Below are positions 58,331 through 64,000 of a stretch of DNA of 64,000 bases, one piece after another (positions within the stretch are counted from its first letter, which is position 1; every line of letters starts with the position of its first letter). Below the pieces are notes generated by a model. The model was not told where the DNA came from. It saw nothing but the letters and a program-made list of their open reading frames with translations, and searched no databases. Location: NCBI RefSeq assembly GCF_009730915.1, contig NC_052481.1:4340001-4404000 (forward strand). Direction: 5' to 3'. A program made the translations under genes and the position numbers. The DNA comes from Dioscorea cayenensis subsp. rotundata. Its lineage: Eukaryota > Streptophyta > Magnoliopsida > Dioscoreales > Dioscoreaceae.

Positions 58331-59194
58331 GTTCATGATTTATTACCTCTTTTCCTTCGAGAGATGACAAACTGGTTTCTATCGTCGCTTGCTTCCGGTA
58401 AGTATTTTCACTGTAGCACAGCATCCTTGGAATCTTGTAGAAACGGACTTTTTTTCTGATTCCGGTCAACTCGTAAAACCAGATGTTAAGCGCGACCGTG
58501 CAACCCTTGATATACCCTGTGTTGGTCTTCTTCCCCGCGCATCTAGCTTGCACTCGAGCGGCTGCTTGTGGAATGTCCTCCATAAGCCACTTGTGTGTCG
58601 CCTGCGCCCATGCGTATCGCCCTATGCCAGGTAGATCATCGACATAATCAACGATCCAGTTAGGAACCGAGCAGGAGGTATTTGGGAAGAGGATTGTACC
58701 CATGATGTACACCATCAGTAGTTTCACAAAATTTTCTTCTTTTCCCCTCTGTCCAACGAGTTGATGAAGAGTGCTCCTGATGCAGTCTCTGTATCTCTCG
58801 TAGGTTTTGGATAAATACCTTTCTTCGAAAGCTGAGCGTGTTTTCTTCTTTTGAAACACGACTGCGTCTCCATCGCAACGCAGACCAAGAACGAGGCCCA
58901 CATCTTCAGGCTTGAAAGTCAGCATGCTTTCCCCGATCCTGAATTTATTGGTGCGGCTATCGTACCTTTACAACAGAGAATCAAGAAGGGCCCGCTCTTG
59001 GAATACAGCTTCCAACTCAGTGAATGCTGCAAACGGTGTCCTTCGGATGATCTCCCAGTGTCGAGGGATCATGCGAACTTTCAATTCAGCCATGGTCTCC
59101 ACTACCGGTGTCAAGTAGAATCGCCATTAACTAGATTGACCGCTATAATCACAAGCCTGCGACAATAACAGCACATTCAGCCAGGCGTATTCAC

Positions 59195-59385
59195 AAATTG
59201 TTAAGCGGAAATATAAGTTGTTAAATGATAAACTCTCAATTCTTAAACAGTGATATCACTTGTTAAACAGAGACCTATATTATTAAATAGGGATGCCAAT
59301 ATTTAAACAGAGACGACAAAACTTAAACGGTAAAAGCTCTTCTTTTAAACGGAGACCTCATTTATACAACTGCAACCATATCAAT
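59195..59385. repeat. TTTAAAC-motif array upstream of the Ulp1 gene
   Basis: Seven to nine copies such as CTTAAACAGTGATA, TTAAACAGAGACC and TTTAAACGGAGACC in one orientation, directly upstream of the ATG at 59093. Confidence 0.8.
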
Positions 59386-60024
59386 TGAAAGGGGAAACGT
59401 ATATTATAAACATTACACAAATCACAACAATCGAAAAACTATTTCGATCGTGTACACAGACGAAAATGTAAAACAAAACAAAACCCTAGCCGAGAAATCT
59501 CCCTGCAGACTAACAAAACCCCAGCCGATAAATTCCCCTGCAGGCTTCAATGTCTTCTAATAAAAACAAAATTACAAAACAAAACCGAAAAATGTTTCTT
59601 TGTAACAGAATAGTTAACATAAAACCATAATCAATACCTTAGATTGCAAACTGATGAAATGCTGAATACTTGCGCGGGACTTCTCCTTCGAGACACTGGT
59701 GGCAAGGGAAAAGCTGAATTTTACAGAGGATGTGCAAAAATGGCTAGAGACGCGAGTTGAGAGAAGACAAGCAAACGGCTCAAATGGCTGTAGCCTAACA
59801 ACCCCCCTACTTCCTCTCACACCGTCGAAATGGCTGCAGCCACGACTTCCCGTGCAAAGGTATTTTTGTCCATAAAATTTAAAAATCACTCCGTTAACTA
59901 CCGTTACATACTTTGGGGGTTTCAAAATCATGGAGTGTTAAAGGAAGGGGGTTTTGGGGATTACAAAATTAGGGGGATTTTTTGGCAATATGACAAACTT
60001 AGGGGATTTTCTGGCAATTTCCAC

Positions 60025-60033
60025 TTATATTTA
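60025..60033. repeat. 9-bp target site duplication, right copy (TTATATTTA)
   Basis: Matches 50195-50203 exactly and borders the right terminus of the composite MULE. Confidence 0.8.
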
Positions 60034-60335
60034 ACTACATAAATAAGCAGATAATTTAAAGCAATTTATATTTATGAAGTTATGAACTTTGACAAGAGTA
60101 AATATGCAAAATTTCCTAAAATTTTATTTTTAATATAATAAAAGGATTATTTAAAGAAAATGTAAAATTAAACTATTTAAATTAAATAAATTATAAATTT
60201 AATTTTCAAAAAAAAAAAGTTGCACAACCTTGAGAACCGGGGTTACTGGGGACTTGAAAGATCATTCTCAGACAATCCAACGGTTGATATTCTCAGGATC
60301 AAGATCCAACGGCTGGAAAGCCATTAAATTCCTTC

Positions 60336-60343
60336 TATATAAA
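60336..60343 (+). promoter_or_regulatory. TATA box of the TOL1-like gene
   Basis: TATATAAA about 65 bp before a likely 5' splice donor (60407, AAAAG then GTACTC) of a leader intron. The preceding 300 bp are AT-rich and hold two similar ATCCAACGG elements (about 60274-60316). Confidence 0.55.
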
Positions 60344-61366
60344 TCAATTAAAGCTAAATAATGTTTTCAGGGGAGCAGACCGAACGAAACCCCCAAAAGC
60401 CAAAAGGTACTCTTTTTCAGCTAAATTTTCTTCTTTTTTCCTTGAATTGCTATTTTTCTGTTATCATGGTAATCTGATTTGCTATTTATTGGTGTTTTAT
60501 TGTTGAAATTTGGGATTTTGGTGATGAATTTTTGTTAATTTCTTCGTTTCATTGTAAAAATGTGAATTTTCTTTTCAATAATTTGTCGATCGTGTGAGAT
60601 ATGTGCTGGATATGGATTAGATTTAAGAATTGTTGTTGTTGTTTTTTTGTTTTTTTGTGACTAAATTTGTTATTGTTTTGAAAAGGACTGTGAATTGATT
60701 AGATATGAAGTTGCAGTGATGAAACCCTAGAAGTCTCTGTCCTGGTATTCGCTTTGTGGATTTTTCATTTGTTTCAATTGATCTCAATACATTTTGATTG
60801 TTTTATGAATGTGTTTCTCTCTTGCTGGCAATCAATCAACAATTTCCCATGATTTCCCCATTTCTTCATCATGCTTTAAGGTTTATATTTCTGATTTGTT
60901 GGCCCTTAAGAAGTTTTTGATATGAGGTTTTCCTCACTGATTTTTGTATTTATTCTTGTTTTTATGCTTGGAAATGGAAGCTTTTGTTAATTTTGATTGT
61001 ATTTATTTATCTCTTGTTAGGTTGCATGCTTCTAAAACCTTGAATTTTGGTGAACTAAAATTAGGGACGTGCATCTTTTCTTGTGACCAATCAAACATTA
61101 ATCTTTAATGTTCTCAATAGTTCTTTTATCATGGTTTTAACTTTTAAGTTTATATTTGCTATTTCTTGTCCCTTTGGAAGTTTTCTGTAGTTATGCTCGT
61201 TTTTTGGCTTTGTAAAGTTGTTTTGATCAACTTTGTCAAGGTTAAATGGAAGTATGTGTTAATGGTTTTGTATGTTGATTTTGCTTGTATTTATTATCCT
61301 CATGTTAAGAATTTTTCTTATTTTCTTAGACGGAACTATTTTTTAGCTTTAATTCAAGTAATTGAG

Positions 61367-62869
61367 ATGGGGGACAATCTGATGGACAAAGTCAGCGCCT
61401 TTGGTGAGAGGTTGAAGATCAGCGGGGCAGAGGTGGGTCGGAAGATGTCAAGTGGAATGAGCTCAATGAGCTTCAAGATGAAAGAATTATTCCAAGGCCA
61501 GAGCCAAGAAGATAAACTTGTCGGAGAGGCCACTGCAGAGACTTTAGATGCACCCAACTGGTCTACCAACCTTGAGATTTGTGACCTGCTCAATTCGGAA
61601 AAGATTAACAGTGTTGAATTCATCCGGGCAATTAAGAGCCGAATTATGTTGAAGGACTCTCAGGTCCAATATCTTGCTCTGGTCCTTCTTGAGACTTGTG
61701 TGAAGAATTGCGAGAAGGCCTTTGCAGAGGTTGCTTCCGAGAGGGTCCTCGATGAGATGGTTAAACTGATTGATGATCCCCAGACTGTAGTGAATAATCG
61801 GAATAAGGCTCTTGTTCTTATTGAAGCATGGGGAGAGTCCGGAAATGAACTTCGATATCTGCCGGTTTATGAAGAAACCTACAAGGTTAAAAAAAACAAG
61901 AGAGAAAAAGAAAGCGTTATTAAATTGAACTGAGTGTATCTTACTCATGAATGAATTATGTGATTTTTTTTTTTTTTAATTTTGTAGAGTTTGAAGTCTA
62001 GAGGTGTTCGATTTCCCGGACGGGATGATGAGAGTTTAGCTCCAATCTTCACACCACCCAGGTCTGTTTCTGAGGTAGAGGCAAATTTTGATGGTTCTCA
62101 GTTCCTGCAAGGTCCTTCTGATGTTATGCTGGATAGTTTCTCTGCTGAAAATATCAAGGAAGCATTTGATGTGGCACGGAATAGCATCGAGCTTCTCTCA
62201 ACAGTCTTGTCGTCATCTCCACAGCAGGAAGCATCACAGGCATGTCTTCTCTTTGTTAAATGTGATCTACTATAGTCTATAATAGATGAAATCTACCACT
62301 ACCATCACCATCTTTGTTTAGATAGATAATCTTTAATGGTTTGTGGCTATATTTGCTTTGATTGTTAATTTTGATATTGCGCTTAACAACAAATTTCTCA
62401 AAGAAACTTCTAATATGGGCCTTTTATTTCTGTAATTGATTTCTCATTCTGATGGCAGGATGACTTGACAACAACGCTTGTCCAACAATGCCACCAAAGT
62501 CAGCTCACAATACAAAGAATTATACAGGCAGCTGGTGACGATGAGGCTGTGCTCTTCGAAGCCTTGAATGTAAATGACGAGCTCCAAAAGGCCCTATCAA
62601 AGTATGAACAGTTCAAGAAGCCTCCTGTTGTGCAGTCTGAACCAGAGCCTGCGATGATACCTGTTGCTGTTGAGCCTGAGGACTCTCCAAGGATCAGCAG
62701 AGAAGAAGCCCTTGTCAGAAAGCCGGCAGGATCTCGAGCTAAGTCTGGGGGAGACGATGACATGATGAATGATCTTGATGAAATGATATTCGGTAATAAG
62801 CAAGGAAATACATCAAATGACCGGCAGCAAAATAAGCAAGATGATAAAAATGATTTGCTCACATTTTAA
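61367..62869 (+). CDS. TOL1: TOM1-like (TOL1-type) ubiquitin-binding ESCRT adaptor, three coding exons
   Basis: Exons 61367-61885, 61988-62239 and 62459-62869 join to 393 residues. The N-terminus MGDNLMDKVSAFGERLKISG with KELFQG is characteristic of plant TOL1/TOL2. A VHS domain covers about residues 50-175 (ATAETLDAPNWSTNLEICDL, ALVLLETCVKNCEKAF, ALVLIEAWGESGN). A GAT domain covers about 200-310 (AENIKEAFDVARNSIELL, LVQQCHQSQLTIQRII). The acidic C-terminal tail has DDDMMNDLDEMIFGN. Plants lack canonical ESCRT-0, and TOL proteins bind ubiquitinated cargo at the plasma membrane and endosomes for vacuolar sorting. A leader intron (60407 to about 61352) probably precedes the start. The second coding intron uses a GC donor (CAG then GCATGT), the only choice that keeps the frame. 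Confidence 0.93.
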
Positions 62870-63075
62870 TGGTGTAATCAATCATACAGTACCAGATTCA
62901 ACATGAAGGTAGATTACATCTTTTTCTCTTTCCTTGTTATGTGTTCTTGACATTTAAAGATATAACCTGGGCAAGAGTTTCTAGAGAATTTATGCATGTT
63001 TAATGTAAAGCCACCGGGTTTTTCAGTCTATGTCGTGGGCTGTAATTCTTGTTTTGAATGAATCAACATCCATTG

Positions 63076-64000
63076 CTACCAATAATCTCTGCATGAACAT
63101 ACACCGTCCTTAAAATGATGGAACCGCTGCATATCCCTGACGATGATCTCCCGCCCTGTTAACCGAGAAATGAACTTGGTTGCATTATGGCAATCAGTAC
63201 AAACACGAAGATTTTTCCTGATTTGTATTGTGGCACCAGCTTTTGTGTTTATTAGACCAAATGCAATGGCCAGTTTCTCGCTGTGGCTATTGAGCAGCTG
63301 CACTTTCACATCATCTTCAACATCATGTATTGATTCGGTGTCGGGAACATATCCGATTGCTTTAATCTCATCGAAAAGTTTATCAAGTCTTGCATATATC
63401 TTCTCCGCTTGTGGGTGATTGGTAGACCCAGAGTAGAAGGTATGTACCTCATTCCTTAATTCTATGAAACTACAACCAGGAGTCTTTTGCAGGCCTTTCT
63501 TCTCCATCATTCTTCTCACTCTGGCAACTTCTTTCCACATGGAGTTTGTTGCGTAGATGTTTGACAGTAAAACATGGTAACCACCTTCTTCAGGCTCAAG
63601 CTCAAACAATCTCTGCGCTGCCTTTTCTCCTAACTCTACATTCTTGTGAATCTTGCAGGCGCCAAGCATCGCACCATAAACACTAATGCTCGGTTTAATC
63701 GGCATCTTCTCAATGAACTTCCAAGCCTCATTCATCCTCCCAGCACGACCGAGGAGATCGACCATAGTCCCATAGTGATCAACTGCAGGCTCCAATCCGT
63801 AATCTAGTTTCATGCTCTCAAAATATCTCTTTCCCTCATCAACCAAACCTGAATGGCTGCAAGCTGAAAGAACACACAGGAATGTTACATCATTCGGCTT
63901 TACCAGTCCCTTTCTCATCTCTTCGAAGAGCTCAGTAGCATCTCTTCCAAATCCATGGCTTCCATACCCATCTATCATCGCATTCCATGTAGTCACATGC
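63076..64000 (-). CDS. CRR22: PPR-DYW protein, CRR22-like organellar RNA-editing factor (3' part, truncated by the window)
   Basis: The last 308 or so codons of a PLS-class pentatricopeptide protein, open to the window edge; the true start lies beyond 64000. Two to three PPR motifs come first (TTWNAMIDGYGSHGFGRDAT, TFLCVLSACSHSGLVDEGKR, YGTMVDLLGRAGRMNEAWKF). E and E+ domains follow, then a complete DYW deaminase domain: zinc-site HSEKLAIAFGLI (HxE) and CTDCHNATKFIS (CxxC), ending CSCRDYW and stop. Such proteins edit specific C residues to U in chloroplast or mitochondrial RNA. The C-terminal half resembles Arabidopsis CRR22 (At1g11290) from memory; orthology should be treated as likely, not proven, since DYW tails are similar. 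No intron is visible, as usual for this family. Confidence 0.85.
   Translation of the reverse strand, partial: HVTTWNAMIDGYGSHGFGRDATELFEEMRKGLVKPNDVTFLCVLSACSHSGLVDEGKRYFESMKLDYGLEPAVDHYGTMVDLLGRAGRMNEAWKFIEKMPIKPSISVYGAMLGACKIHKNVELGEKAAQRLFELEPEEGGYHVLLSNIYATNSMWKEVARVRRMMEKKGLQKTPGCSFIELRNEVHTFYSGSTNHPQAEKIYARLDKLFDEIKAIGYVPDTESIHDVEDDVKVQLLNSHSEKLAIAFGLINTKAGATIQIRKNLRVCTDCHNATKFISRLTGREIIVRDMQRFHHFKDGVCSCRDYW

Larger units (their letters stand above)
55984..59093 (-). pseudogene. Ulp1-type (C48) cysteine protease-like gene of the MULE, broken
   Basis: It starts at the ATG at 59093 (MAELKVRMIPRHWEIIRRTP). A DUF1985-like region follows (to about 58340), including MLTFKPEDVGLVLGLRCDG and VKLLMVYIMGTILFP. 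A long low-complexity part rich in Val, Asp, Ala and Lys (58000-57016) comes next, then the C48 catalytic domain (about 56740-55984). Visible catalytic residues are His in NDHF (near 56443), Asp in VLDNDKQEYMHYSS, Gln before ESVDC, and Cys in DCAVYVMQF (codon at 56154-56152). Breaks: a TAA within the DUF1985 region (near 58970) and a one-base frameshift between NDHF and HIIVLDND. Such proteases cleave SUMO precursors or conjugates. In MULEs their function is unknown. Confidence 0.75.
50204..60024. mobile_element. Composite MULE with transposase and Ulp1-like protease gene (Kaonashi-like), 9,821 bp
   Basis: The left end GGGAAAATTACTG and the right end (complement) GTGGAAATTGCCAG are imperfect inverted termini with further similarity inside (ATCCC and CCCC runs). 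Both sides have the 9-bp duplication TTATATTTA. Inside are: a deleted first copy of the same element (50204 to about 52810), a transposase gene on the plus strand (53063-55592), and a Ulp1-type protease gene on the minus strand (59093-55984). Convergent transposase and Ulp1-like genes are known from plant Kaonashi-type MULEs. All spacers and introns carry a TTTAAAC-based repeat. Confidence 0.8.

Overview
The window is nuclear DNA of a flowering plant. It holds intron-containing genes with plant-only or plant-typical products (a DYW-type pentatricopeptide RNA-editing factor, a TOM1-like ESCRT protein, a SAG39/SAG12-type papain-like protease, a bark-storage-protein-like phosphorylase and a plastid-targeted Rossmann protein). 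These sit in AT-rich sequence packed with typical plant transposable elements. The species cannot be fixed from sequence alone; a monocot such as Dioscorea is only a guess. A run of exactly 1000 N (9370-10369) shows this is a scaffold with a placeholder gap.

Left third (1-27.5 kb) is nested transposons: a decayed L1-type LINE on the minus strand (1-5022), split by a very GC-rich hAT-type element with an 8-bp target duplication (1776-2344); the left end and TNP1-like gene of a CACTA element running into the gap (6773-9369); a Ty3/gypsy element full of stop codons (10370 to about 15103); two diverged copies of one Mutator-like (MULE) segment with 41-bp minisatellites (15104-18387 and about 23150-27490); a Ty1/copia element between them; and a Tourist-type MITE (25921-26316) whose empty site survives in the paralogous copy.

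The middle (27.6-40.1 kb) has a two-exon cysteine protease, a complete seven-exon gene for a plastid NAD(P)-binding protein of the At1g32220 type, and a truncated tandem pseudogene of that gene. The pseudogene was invaded by a tRNA-derived SINE and a full-length but broken L1-type LINE (about 33.9-39.85 kb). An RTE-type LINE fragment lies in intron 5 of the intact gene.

The right part holds a 4,988-bp PIF/Harbinger element with TAT target duplications (41246-46233), an intact six-exon phosphorylase-superfamily gene (47255-49693), a 9,821-bp composite MULE bounded by a perfect 9-bp duplication TTATATTTA (50204-60024), an intact TOL1-like gene (61367-62869), and the 3' part of a CRR22-like PPR-DYW gene (63076-64000, cut by the window edge). 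The MULE carries a transposase gene (plus strand) and a Ulp1-type SUMO-protease-like gene (minus strand), the layout known from Kaonashi-type MULEs. The most unusual signal here is a TTTAAAC-centred motif that fills its introns and spacers, seems polarised with gene direction, and is almost absent from its exons.

The cellular genes are unrelated single genes, not a pathway. The element genes are nearly all broken, so no autonomous transposition is expected from this window.
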